Notes: generated by a model not told the origin, from the letters alone. A stretch of DNA of 9,456 nt from Bacteroidetes bacterium HGW-Bacteroidetes-12 (GCA_002841035.1 PHDR01000076.1:1-9456), one strand, 5' to 3'; shown: positions 1 through 7,210, counted from the stretch's first letter. Program-made: numbers and translations.

Positions 1-134
1 CTTAAATTACTAAATTTTTTTGATTTTTAACATTTATTTTTATTTCAAAAAACTAAAACGCAATGATGAAATTATATCACAGAAATGATTTCTGGGTAAT
101 GTTAGAGAATAAAAGAATGATGTATAATCAAAAT

Positions 135-1205
135 ATGCAAGAAAAACTAAACAAAATTAAAGAACGCTTCGAAGAACTTTCTAAAAAATTGTCCTCTTCT
201 GATATTGCCAAAAACCCTAACGAATACCAAAAAGTTGCTAAAGAGCATAAAGATTTAGAGGAAATTATTGTTCTATACAAAAAATATAAAGGTGTTCTTG
301 ATAACATAACTTCATCTAAAGAATTGTTAAAAACAGAAACGGATAAGGAGTTTGTTGAAATGGCAAAAGCTGAGGTTGAAGCATTAACTGAGGAACAAGA
401 AAAGTTAGAAGAGCAAATTAAATTAATGATAGTTCCTAAGGATGAGGAAGATAGTAAAAACTCTATTGTGGAAATAAGAGCAGGAACAGGAGGTGATGAA
501 GCTTCAATTTTTGTAGGCGATTTATTTAAGATGTACTCAAAATACATCGAAAAAAAAGGGTGGAAAACAGAAATTCTCTCATTAAATGAAGGAACAGCGG
601 GCGGATTTAAAGAAATTTCTTTTTCTGTACAAGGAGATGACGTATATGGAATTTTAAAATTTGAATCGGGAGTACATCGTGTGCAGCGAGTTCCACAAAC
701 AGAAACACAAGGTAGAGTTCATACTTCTGCTGTTACAGTGGCTGTTTTGCCCGAAGCCGAAGAAGTGGATATTGAAATAAGAAAAGATGATATCAAGCGA
801 GATACCTACCGTTCGGGCGGAGCAGGAGGTCAAAATGTAAATAAAGTGGAAACAGCAGTTCGTTTAACACACATACCAACAGGAATTGTAATTGAACGTC
901 AAGTAGCTCGCTCACAATTGAAAAATTATGAAATGGCAATGACGGCTTTGCGAACTAAACTATATGAAGCAGAAGTGATTAAAAGAGAACAGGCTAGAGC
1001 TGCCGAACGAAAATCACAAATTTCAACAGGAGATAGGTCGGCTAAAATTAGAACCTATAATTATCCACAAGGAAGAGTTACGGATCATAGAATAGGATTG
1101 ACGTTATATAACTTGGATGCAATTGTTGCAGGAGATATTGATGAAATTATTCAAGCACTAAAATTGGCTGAAAATGCTGAAAAACTACAAGCAGGAATTG
1201 AGTAA
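135..1205 (+). CDS. prfA: Peptide chain release factor 1 (RF1)
   Basis: Class I release factor that recognises UAA and UAG stop codons in the ribosomal A site and triggers hydrolysis of peptidyl-tRNA. Numbered from the chosen start, the 356-aa product has a helical N-terminal domain (about 1-100), the anticodon-like P-x-T motif as PQT at 187-189 (RF2 would have SPF), and the universal GGQ catalytic motif at 231-233 within SGGAGGQNVNKVE. The glutamine is the methylation target in this family. The frame is open from an ATG at 63, but the start at 135 (MQEKLNKIKERFEEL) gives the normal family length and puts GGQ where it belongs; the extra 24 residues (MMKLYHRNDFWV and on) resemble no RF1. The start is preceded by an A-rich stretch with no Shine-Dalgarno site, as usual in Bacteroidota. 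No clear promoter box lies in 1-134, so the gene may be cotranscribed with something upstream of the window. Identity is certain; the start is very likely. Confidence 0.97.
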   Translation: MQEKLNKIKERFEELSKKLSSSDIAKNPNEYQKVAKEHKDLEEIIVLYKKYKGVLDNITSSKELLKTETDKEFVEMAKAEVEALTEEQEKLEEQIKLMIVPKDEEDSKNSIVEIRAGTGGDEASIFVGDLFKMYSKYIEKKGWKTEILSLNEGTAGGFKEISFSVQGDDVYGILKFESGVHRVQRVPQTETQGRVHTSAVTVAVLPEAEEVDIEIRKDDIKRDTYRSGGAGGQNVNKVETAVRLTHIPTGIVIERQVARSQLKNYEMAMTALRTKLYEAEVIKREQARAAERKSQISTGDRSAKIRTYNYPQGRVTDHRIGLTLYNLDAIVAGDIDEIIQALKLAENAEKLQAGIE

Positions 1206-1304
1206 TCTGATAATATAAAAATAGATTGGTGTAACAATTACTCTCATTATTCAATTCCTACCTTTAACTTTACAAACTTTCTACTTTATTAACTATTAAA
1301 GCAA

Positions 1305-2126
1305 ATGATCAAACAAGAAATCATCAATCAAATCAAAAAAAAGCAGTCATTTTTGTGTGTTGGTTTAGATACGGATTTAACTAAAATTCCAGCACATCTT
1401 TTAAAAGAAAAAGACCCCATTTTTGAATTTAACAAGCAAATTATTGATGCTACTTACGATTTGTGTGTTGCATATAAACCTAACACTGCTTTTTATGAAG
1501 TATATGGAAGTAAAGGATGGGAAGCATTACAAAAAACATTAGATTATATTCCAAAAGAACATTTTACTATTGCGGACGCAAAAAGAGGAGATATTGGAAA
1601 CACTTCAACAATGTACGCCAAAGCCTTTTTTGAAACATTGAATTTTGATGCCATTACCGTTGCTCCTTATATGGGAGAAGATTCTGTAACACCTTTTTTG
1701 AAATTCAAAGACAAATGGGTTATTTTACTAGCACTAACTTCAAATAAAGGAGCTGATGATTTTCAGTTTTTTGAAGGAGACAAAGAAAAACTATTTGAAA
1801 AAGTGCTTCAACAATCTAAAAAGTGGGGAGATGATGAGAACTTAATGTATGTAGTAGGAGCAACTCGACCAGAAATGTTACAAGAAATACGAAAAATTGT
1901 ACCAGATAATTTTTTGTTAGTACCCGGAGTTGGTGCTCAGGGAGGTTCATTAGCAGATGTTTGTAAATTTGGCATGAACAAAAATGTTGGTTTGTTAGTT
2001 AATTCTTCAAGAGGAATTATCTATGCAGGAAACGATAAAAATTTTGCTAAAAAATCTCGTATTGAAACACAAAAAATTCAAGAAGAAATGCATATCTTGT
2101 TAAACAATTATTTTATTCATAACTAA
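1305..2126 (+). CDS. pyrF: Orotidine 5'-phosphate decarboxylase (OMP decarboxylase)
   Basis: Catalyses the last step of de novo UMP synthesis, decarboxylating OMP to UMP in the cytoplasm. The 273-aa protein fits the longer bacterial subtype of the family. Visible active-site elements are GLDTD (20-24), the substrate-side lysine in AYKPN (K58), the catalytic signature DAKRGDIG with D91, K93 and D96, and the phosphate-binding segments VPGVGAQGG (206-214) and NSSRGI (233-238). All key residues are intact. A 99-bp gap separates it from prfA. It holds two near-matches to the TAnnTTTG box (TACCTTTA at 1259-1266 and TAACTTTA at 1265-1272), so it may have its own weak promoter or read through from prfA. 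The next gene starts 10 bp downstream, which suggests one transcript. Confidence 0.97.
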   Translation: MIKQEIINQIKKKQSFLCVGLDTDLTKIPAHLLKEKDPIFEFNKQIIDATYDLCVAYKPNTAFYEVYGSKGWEALQKTLDYIPKEHFTIADAKRGDIGNTSTMYAKAFFETLNFDAITVAPYMGEDSVTPFLKFKDKWVILLALTSNKGADDFQFFEGDKEKLFEKVLQQSKKWGDDENLMYVVGATRPEMLQEIRKIVPDNFLLVPGVGAQGGSLADVCKFGMNKNVGLLVNSSRGIIYAGNDKNFAKKSRIETQKIQEEMHILLNNYFIHN

Positions 2127-2136
2127 ACTAAAAAAC

Positions 2137-3123
2137 ATGAATCCAGAATCATTTACACCAATTATTTATATTGTAATAGCTATAATATTCTTTTCAGGAG
2201 CTTTCTTTATAGTAAAACAAAAAACAGCAACCATTATTGAACGATTTGGTAAATTCCAACGCGTGGCAACAGCAGGTTTTAACTTAAAAATTCCTATTAT
2301 TGATAAAAAAGCAGGCTCGGTAAACCTAAAAGTAATGGAATTACCTGTTGATGTAGAAACAAAAACCAAAGATGATGTTTTTGTTAGATTGGTTGTTTCT
2401 GTTCAATATTTTGTTGTAGAAAGTAAAGAGGGAATCCAAACTTCATTTTATAAATTTGATGATCCAGCCCGACAAATACAATCTTATGTGTTTGATTCTA
2501 TTCGTTCGGAAGTTCCCAATATGTTTTTAGATGATGTTTTTAGTGAAAAAGATAAAATAGCAAAAGCTGTTCAAATAGAATTAGCTGATATCATGGAAGA
2601 ATATGGGTTTAAAATCATCAAAGCATTAATTACAGATATTGATCCTGATGCAAAAGTAAAACATGCGATGAACGAAATTAATGCTGCCAAACGAATGAAA
2701 GAAGCTGCTAAAGAATATGCTGAAGCAGAAAAAATAAAAGTAGTAAAAGCAGCCGAAGCAGAAGCAGAAAGCAAGCAACTACAAGGTGTGGGTATTGCCA
2801 ATCAACGAATAGCAATAGCTAATGGAATGAAACAATCGGTGGAAGAAGTTAGAGGAGCCATGGACGAGGGAGTTACAGGACAACAAGTAATGAATATGCT
2901 TTTTATGACTCAACATTATGACACTGTAGCTCGTTTAGCCGAGCAAGGCGTTAATACTATTTTTATGCCCTATTCTCCTACTACCGTTGGCGATTTGCAA
3001 ACTCAAATTCAATCGAGTTTATTAGCAGCAGATAGCATTACCAAAGCTACTCGCCCTTCTGATTTCCTTAAAAAGAAACCTGCAAAGAAATATGGAGATA
3101 CCGATTTAGACGAATTGGTTTAA
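2137..3123 (+). CDS. SPFH/band-7 domain membrane protein (stomatin/slipin-like)
   Basis: A 328-aa member of the SPFH (stomatin, prohibitin, flotillin, HflK/C) superfamily, which forms oligomeric scaffolds on membranes and often modulates proteases or membrane domains. Residues 9-27 are one hydrophobic N-terminal anchor (IIYIVIAIIFFSGAFFIV). The band-7 domain follows at about 28-175, with the typical ERFGKFQRV and GFNLKIPIID segments and the helix around SIRSEVPNMFLDDVF. A long charged, alanine/glutamate-rich helix (about 176-216) predicts a coiled coil, and a less regular C-terminal part ends in a lysine- and aspartate-rich tail. No NfeD-type partner gene is adjacent, unlike the usual slipin/NfeD pair. 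It lies 10 bp after pyrF and is probably cotranscribed with it, though no functional link to pyrimidine synthesis is evident. Family assignment is firm; cellular role is unknown. Confidence 0.9.
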   Translation: MNPESFTPIIYIVIAIIFFSGAFFIVKQKTATIIERFGKFQRVATAGFNLKIPIIDKKAGSVNLKVMELPVDVETKTKDDVFVRLVVSVQYFVVESKEGIQTSFYKFDDPARQIQSYVFDSIRSEVPNMFLDDVFSEKDKIAKAVQIELADIMEEYGFKIIKALITDIDPDAKVKHAMNEINAAKRMKEAAKEYAEAEKIKVVKAAEAEAESKQLQGVGIANQRIAIANGMKQSVEEVRGAMDEGVTGQQVMNMLFMTQHYDTVARLAEQGVNTIFMPYSPTTVGDLQTQIQSSLLAADSITKATRPSDFLKKKPAKKYGDTDLDELV

Positions 3124-3163
3124 TTTATGTCTATAAAATAAGCTTTTTTACCGTAATTATTAT

Positions 3164-3171
3164 TACATTTG
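3164..3171 (+). promoter_or_regulatory. Bacteroidota -7 box TACATTTG ahead of the 3201 gene
   Basis: Exact match to TAnnTTTG, the -7 consensus of Bacteroidota primary sigma factor promoters. It ends 29 nt before the ATG, which implies a leader of about 20-25 nt that is A-rich (AAAAAAAATAAAT) just before the start. No convincing TTTG -33 element is seen upstream. It explains why this gene can be transcribed separately from the pyrF-SPFH pair. Confidence 0.6.
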
Positions 3172-3200
3172 TCGTAATATAAACCTTAAAAAAAATAAAT

Positions 3201-3968
3201 ATGAAAAAAATTTTACAATCATTATTAATTATGTTGTTTCTTGGAACAGCATTTAATTCATCTGCTCAAGTTAGATTATTAGGAACGGATCCTAGTCAAG
3301 GATTACTTATGATAAAAAACTTTGGAACAGCAACAGTCGATATTACAGGACATATAGTTTGTTCGCAATTAAATTATGTTGCTGTTTCAACACTTAATAT
3401 AGTTGGAGGAAGTCCTGCTGCTCTTTTGCCAGGACAAACAGTTTGGTTAAACGGTTTTCCTATGAATTTAGCTGGAGGTGATTTAGCTTTATATATACCA
3501 GGAACTTCAGGTGGAGGATTCTCGAATGCAGCCAATATGTTAGATTATGTTCAATGGAAAACAAGTGGTAATGCGAGAGAAAGTGTTGCTGTTTCTAAAG
3601 GAATTTGGTCTGCAGGTGCTTTTGTAGCTGGAAACCCTTCTTATTCTTATTTTGGCAATGGAACACAAAACGGTGTTGCTTTTTGGCAAGGAGTGCCAGT
3701 TTCTATTGATGAACTTACCTTAGAAAATAAAATTAGTTTATTTCCTAATCCAGCTATCAATACCATAAACATTGATTTTGCTTCATCAATAACTGTTCTT
3801 TCTTATCGTTTAGTAAACTTACTAGGACAAACAGTTGTTGAGTCTAATGAAAATTCAACTGCTGGAAAAATTAGTGTTGATGTATCAACCATTTCGAAAG
3901 GAAATTATAGCATGGTTATCACTACTTCAGAAGGTGTGGTAAACAAAAAAGTTGTGATTTCACAATAA
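3201..3968 (+). CDS. Secreted T9SS cargo with lamin-tail-like domain
   Basis: A 255-aa exported protein. Residues 1-22 form a Sec signal peptide (MKKILQSLLIMLFLGTAFNS, cleavage near SSA-Q). The middle, about 24-165, has small beta-rich segments reminiscent of Bacteroidota lamin-tail (LTD)-like domains: VRLLGTDPSQGLLMIKNFG near the front, a DYVQW-x-x-x-GNARESVAV stretch (115-131) and GIWSAGAF (134-141). From about 178 to 255 there is a type A T9SS C-terminal sorting domain: LFPNPAINTINIDF, then YRLVNLLGQTV, and a final SKGNYSMVITT ... NKKVVISQ strand pair. The protein should cross the outer membrane by T9SS, lose this domain and be surface-attached or released. It is monocistronic by context, with its own promoter box and a strong terminator. 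The LTD assignment is from sequence resemblance only; no enzymatic residues are recognised. Function is unknown, perhaps structural or adhesive. Confidence 0.88.
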   Translation: MKKILQSLLIMLFLGTAFNSSAQVRLLGTDPSQGLLMIKNFGTATVDITGHIVCSQLNYVAVSTLNIVGGSPAALLPGQTVWLNGFPMNLAGGDLALYIPGTSGGGFSNAANMLDYVQWKTSGNARESVAVSKGIWSAGAFVAGNPSYSYFGNGTQNGVAFWQGVPVSIDELTLENKISLFPNPAINTINIDFASSITVLSYRLVNLLGQTVVESNENSTAGKISVDVSTISKGNYSMVITTSEGVVNKKVVISQ

Positions 3969-3988
3969 GATTAATTTCCTTAATCTTA
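3966..3988 (+). repeat. Perfect 9-bp hairpin overlapping the stop codon
   Basis: TAAGATTAA (3966-3974) and TTAATCTTA (3980-3988) pair perfectly around a 5-nt loop. The first three bases are the stop codon of the T9SS cargo gene. The hairpin ends exactly where the larger palindrome begins. It is followed by adenines, not thymines, on the plus strand, so it is not a terminator by itself. It may protect the 3' end or stall ribosome or polymerase next to the terminator. Confidence 0.6.
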
Positions 3989-4030
3989 AAAAAAAGGTTG
4001 TTATCAAAATTTTGATAACAACCTTTTTTT
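3989..4030. terminator. Perfect 42-bp palindrome, probable bidirectional intrinsic terminator
   Basis: Positions 3989-4009 are the exact reverse complement of 4010-4030. The core GGTTGTTATCAAAA / TTTTGATAACAACC is flanked by an A run on the left (3988-3995) and a T run on the right (4024-4030). Either strand therefore yields a stem followed by a U tract. It ends transcription of the plus-strand T9SS cargo gene and could also stop read-through from the minus-strand operon coming from the right. Confidence 0.85.
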
Positions 4031-4348
4031 ATACACCTATTTTCTAAACAATAGCATCTTGCTTTTCTTATCAGATTTTTATTATTCAGCAGATAAAGTG
4101 CTATTTTATTGGTAAATATACTCTTTTCGGTAGAAAAGATAATTAGTCAGAGTAATACTCGAAACTAATACCAATGTTACATTTAAAATAGTCCAACCTA
4201 TTTTGAATGGTTACAGTGGTAAATGCTGATGGAATATGAAAATAGTCTAATCAAATGAAATTTGGATTGGACTATATTGAATATCCAATCGGTATAAATC
4301 GCTAAATAATTTCCAATCTGCCTCAGAAGGAGGTTGCAGTATATTTAT
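4031..4348. other. Non-coding, hairpin-rich interval between two terminators
   Basis: No credible coding frame lies in these 318 bases on either strand, and no exact TAnnTTTG box was found. Several short hairpins are visible: TCTTTTC-GGTA-GAAAAGA style pairing at 4122-4139, AAAATAG/CTATTTT at 4185-4204, and a longer wobble-containing stem at 4242-4275. The 128-bp inverted-repeat element at 4168-4295 sits inside. The interval could be the relic of a small mobile element or a structured RNA; nothing shows that it is expressed. Confidence 0.5.
4168..4295. repeat. 128-bp candidate MITE-like element with imperfect inverted ends
   Basis: The left end (ATACCAATGTTACATT...) and the reverse complement of the right end (ATACCGATTGGATATT...) align without gaps. 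They match at 22 of the first 29 positions, including ATACC at the tips and an unbroken ATAGTCCAA at the same offset (4188-4196 against 4267-4275). A further direct copy, AAAATAGTCTAA, occurs at 4239-4250. No coding capacity fits inside. Inverted ends, small size and intergenic location suit a miniature inverted-repeat transposable element. The ends are diverged, no clear target-site duplication was found, and a structured RNA is an alternative. Confidence 0.4.
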
Positions 4349-4390
4349 AACAAAGACGTGATAGGTTTTAAAACTTATCACGTCTTTGTT
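4349..4390. terminator. 42-bp near-perfect palindrome, probable terminator of the minus-strand operon
   Basis: AACAAAGACGTGATA (4349-4363) pairs with TATCACGTCTTTGTT (4376-4390). Pairing continues through the centre with one mismatch (4364 against 4375), which is G-U in a plus-strand transcript and A-C in a minus-strand one. It lies 24 bp beyond the stop codon of the T9SS cargo gene ending at 4415. The minus-strand transcript continues as AUAAAUAUA, not a pure U tract, while the plus side is followed by TATTTAATTT, so the termination direction is uncertain. Confidence 0.65.
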
Positions 4391-4414
4391 TATTTAATTT
4401 ATGGTAGCAATTTT

Positions 4415-5704
4415 TTATTGCTTCAATATCTTAGAAGAATAATGATTCTTTTCGCCAATAATGTTAAGCATATAAACACCTTTGCTTAAACGTAACCTAT
4501 CGAATTGTATGGGATTAAATCCTTTAGTTACGCTTATGGTTTTTGAAGTAATAATTTTTCCTTGAGCATCATACAAATAAACTTGAAATCTTTCATCTTC
4601 AGAAGTCGAAATAATAAAACCTAATTGATCATCAGAAAAAACTAATTGATTTACATCAAAACCAGATAATCTTCCACAGCTTGTTGCAACAATATTAAAA
4701 TATTCAAATTGACCATTAAAATCTACTTGTTTCAAGCGATAATAGGCGATTTCACCAGAAGTGTTATTGTCAATAAATGAATACGTGTTGAAAGAATTGC
4801 TGTTTCCTGCTCCATACACTTGCCCAATTTCAAAAAAATCAATGGCATTGTAGCTTTTTTCAATACTAAAAAAATCATTGTTAATTTCAGATGCTGTTGC
4901 CCATGAAAGAACAGTTGCATTTCCTTCACAAGTTGCATTAAAACTTGCTAATGTTATGGGAAGAGGAGTAGAGTTATCTACTAAAATCCAATCTTTAAAT
5001 AAATTTGCAGGAGATACTACTGCATTGGTTACTCTATCAGTAGCAGTATTTACTGTTCCAAACAGTAAATTTTCCCAATGGCCACCTGGTCCAGGTGGTA
5101 ATGCAGGAAAAGGACAAGGCGTATTTCCTGAGCCAGTTGTTGGGTTGTAGCGTTGTGCTTGAAGATTTGCTTCGTTAATGGTGTTTGTTCCTCCTGCTTC
5201 GTTGGTAAAGTCATAGCCAAAACTCATGGTTGAAGCAGGATTTGTTGCATAAGTAGCATTTTCATCAATACGCCAAAAACGATCCACCACAAATAAGGAA
5301 GCATCAGCTCCTATGGTTTGAGAACACATATTGGTAACTCCTGTTGGCCAAGGCAAGTTCATGTTGTTACTTCGATAGGTAGATAATAACAAACTTCCAC
5401 CAGCAGAACCTGCTGCAGTAATGTTAATTTCTACAGGTACTTTTACGCCATTATTATTGGTAAAAGGTACTATATGAAGCCCTGTGGCATTGCCTATATT
5501 CCATTTTATTACATCATTTTCATTTTCCGATAAAACATTACCTCCTGTTCCTAACAAGGTAACCGCATTAGCAGCCCCATTATCTATTACCAAAAAGGCA
5601 TTGTTTTCTATGTTGATGTAACCATTATTGTTAAACACCAAACGTGCCTGAGAAAACAACACTGCTGGGGCTGCTATTAGTGATATGATGAAAAGTTTTT
5701 TCAT
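4415..5704 (-). CDS. Secreted T9SS cargo protein, second gene of the S74 operon
   Basis: A 429-aa exported protein. Residues 1-19 are a signal peptide (MKKLFIISLIAAPAVLFSQ). The following part, about 20-245, is asparagine-, glycine- and threonine-rich and beta-like, with motifs such as DRFWRIDENA (141-150) and a PPGPGG turn (203-208). Around 249-340 there is a segment often seen just before sorting domains in Bacteroidota: LPITLASFNATCEGNATVLS, WATASEINNDFFSIEKS, then AYYRLKQVDFNGQFEYF. Residues from about 354 to 429 look like a type A T9SS sorting domain, ending FQVYLYDAQGKII ... LSKGVYMLNIIGEKNHYSSK and a short lysine tail. The start lies only 8 bp after the stop of the S74-domain gene, so the two are very likely one operon and may act together at the surface. 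No catalytic motif is recognised. The sorting-domain call is strong; function is unknown. Confidence 0.87.
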   Translation of the reverse strand: MKKLFIISLIAAPAVLFSQARLVFNNNGYINIENNAFLVIDNGAANAVTLLGTGGNVLSENENDVIKWNIGNATGLHIVPFTNNNGVKVPVEINITAAGSAGGSLLLSTYRSNNMNLPWPTGVTNMCSQTIGADASLFVVDRFWRIDENATYATNPASTMSFGYDFTNEAGGTNTINEANLQAQRYNPTTGSGNTPCPFPALPPGPGGHWENLLFGTVNTATDRVTNAVVSPANLFKDWILVDNSTPLPITLASFNATCEGNATVLSWATASEINNDFFSIEKSYNAIDFFEIGQVYGAGNSNSFNTYSFIDNNTSGEIAYYRLKQVDFNGQFEYFNIVATSCGRLSGFDVNQLVFSDDQLGFIISTSEDERFQVYLYDAQGKIITSKTISVTKGFNPIQFDRLRLSKGVYMLNIIGEKNHYSSKILKQ

Positions 5705-5712
5705 GGGTTAGT

Positions 5713-7146
5713 TTATTTATTTTCTACAGCTTTTTGTAATTCTAATACCATTTTTTCTAAGGCTTCTATTTTGGCATTTTGAGCTTCTATGATGATTTGT
5801 TGTTCTTGAGTAGCTTGTGTCAAAATAGGTATCAATGATATGGTACTAACAGCTTTTATTTTCAGATTTTTATCATGACCATTGTAAAAACTTCTAGCTC
5901 TACTAGGAGTAAAATCTTTTTCTTGAACCATATCAGGGAATATTTCTTCAATATCTTGAGCCATAAATCCATAATAATAAATATGGTCACCTCCTAATTC
6001 GGGTTCTGTATAATGGTATTTATATGTTTTAAGTTTCATTAAATCTTCTATTACGTTTTCAATTTTCACTACATCTTTTTTAAATCGTTCATCAGAAGCA
6101 GCTCCAAAGAACCCAGTATATCCTAAATCATTTAAGAACAGTCCTCCCCATTGTAATCCTCCAGCTGGCTTCTGTCCTGTAACTCCTCTGTGATTTACAT
6201 TATTAACTAACCCTGAAACTCCATTACTATTATTAGGTACTGTAGCTATTAACTCTCCTTGGACAGCTCCCCATGTTCCAGTTGAACCAGCTAGTCTAAT
6301 TCCAAAGACACCAATTCCATTAAACGCTGTATAGCCATTAATAGCAAAAGTATTTGTTCCATTTGCGGTTGTAGCAAACATATCACCTACTGGGGCAGCT
6401 CCATTAACACCCACTTGTCCATTAGCAATAATTTGCATTCTTTCAACACCATTAGTAGAAAACCCTAAAATATCAGTTCCTATTCTATACATTCCCATAT
6501 TAGGGTCAGTTGTCCACGAATAAGCAGGAACTGCTGCTGTTCCATCAAAAGTAGTAGCTAATTGAGTATTCGTAAGCCTTAATCTTTCTGCACCGCCAGT
6601 TGACCAATTCAATTGGTCAGCAGCCAGACTAGACATTCCTGTATTTGGATCATTTGCCCAAGAATAAAAAGGCAAAGCAGCAGTTCCGTTAGCATTTGCC
6701 CAAACTTGATAGGCATTAGGTATTCTGAGTCTAGTTATATTGTTGGTTCTAAAATCTACCCCTTGTGCATTGGTTGTGCCTAAAAAATGGGTTCCAAATG
6801 TGGTGTTAGCGTTTCCTGTAATTTGCCAAGCATCACCTCCGGTATTGAATTTTACCCAAGCTGTTCCATTCCAATAATAATAACCTGGTGTAACATTGTT
6901 TGGGGCAACACCAGCAGTAGCAGTATTGTAAACCAATAGAGAAGTTGCAGGAGCAGCAATTGGTCCAGCAGCATTAAGGGCTGTTAAGGCTACCCTCGGT
7001 ACTAACAATCCTTTATTAGTAAAATCAACATCTAAACCAGCACTTGCAGCAGGTGCTAAGCCTGTGGCATTAATACCAATGTTTTGGGCGTTTAAATTGA
7101 ATAGTACAAATTGAAAAATAACTGCGAAAAGGATAATTTTTTTCAT
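5713..7146 (-). CDS. Exported repeat protein with C-terminal peptidase S74 self-cleaving chaperone
   Basis: A 477-aa protein. Residues 1-20 form a signal peptide (MKKIILFAVIFQFVLFNLNA). The segment at about 37-100 (GLLVPRVALTAL ... GYYYWNGTAWVKF) is common at the N-terminus of Bacteroidota surface proteins. Two 38-residue repeats at 154-191 and 202-239 share 20 identical positions, with the pattern GTAA-P-YSW-DPN-GM-D-L-ST-G-ER. The C-terminus from S351 is a peptidase S74 domain (intramolecular chaperone of endosialidase and tail fibres): SDERFKKDV supplies the Ser-Lys pair (S351, K356), and YYGFMAQDIEEIFP follows. Predicted self-cleavage is between A350 and S351. Residues about 445-475 form a coiled coil (EQQIIIEAQNAKIEALEKMV), consistent with trimerisation. 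The protein has no T9SS sorting domain. It is the first gene of an operon with the T9SS cargo 8 bp downstream. Likely a trimeric surface fibre or adhesin; a phage origin is possible for the domain but no phage genes are nearby. Confidence 0.88.
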   Translation of the reverse strand: MKKIILFAVIFQFVLFNLNAQNIGINATGLAPAASAGLDVDFTNKGLLVPRVALTALNAAGPIAAPATSLLVYNTATAGVAPNNVTPGYYYWNGTAWVKFNTGGDAWQITGNANTTFGTHFLGTTNAQGVDFRTNNITRLRIPNAYQVWANANGTAALPFYSWANDPNTGMSSLAADQLNWSTGGAERLRLTNTQLATTFDGTAAVPAYSWTTDPNMGMYRIGTDILGFSTNGVERMQIIANGQVGVNGAAPVGDMFATTANGTNTFAINGYTAFNGIGVFGIRLAGSTGTWGAVQGELIATVPNNSNGVSGLVNNVNHRGVTGQKPAGGLQWGGLFLNDLGYTGFFGAASDERFKKDVVKIENVIEDLMKLKTYKYHYTEPELGGDHIYYYGFMAQDIEEIFPDMVQEKDFTPSRARSFYNGHDKNLKIKAVSTISLIPILTQATQEQQIIIEAQNAKIEALEKMVLELQKAVENK

Positions 7147-7202
7147 AATAAATTTAGATTTATGGGTGTATGTAACTGTTATCTAAAACATAAATAATGA
7201 AG

Positions 7203-7210
7203 CAAATATA
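7203..7210 (-). promoter_or_regulatory. Bacteroidota -7 box TATATTTG ahead of the S74 operon
   Basis: Read on the minus strand this is TATATTTG, an exact TAnnTTTG match, 56 nt before the ATG at 7146. It implies a leader of about 50 nt. No clear TTTG -33 element is visible in the A/T-rich DNA upstream. The operon can thus be transcribed independently of the DUF4293 gene that precedes it on the same strand. Confidence 0.55.

Noticed and set aside
1..134. Promoter for prfA in the A/T-rich leader
   Set aside because: Only loose matches to TAnnTTTG occur (for example TAACATTT near 28-35), none exact, and upstream context is missing.
128..547. A 139-codon open frame on the minus strand inside prfA
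   Set aside because: It is antisense to well-conserved RF1 coding sequence; its serine- and leucine-rich translation matches no family I recognise and mirrors the lysine/glutamate-rich sense strand.
4878..5150. A 90-codon plus-strand frame inside the T9SS cargo gene
   Set aside because: It lies antisense to a gene with a clear signal peptide and sorting domain, has no promoter box or leader, and its translation resembles no known family.
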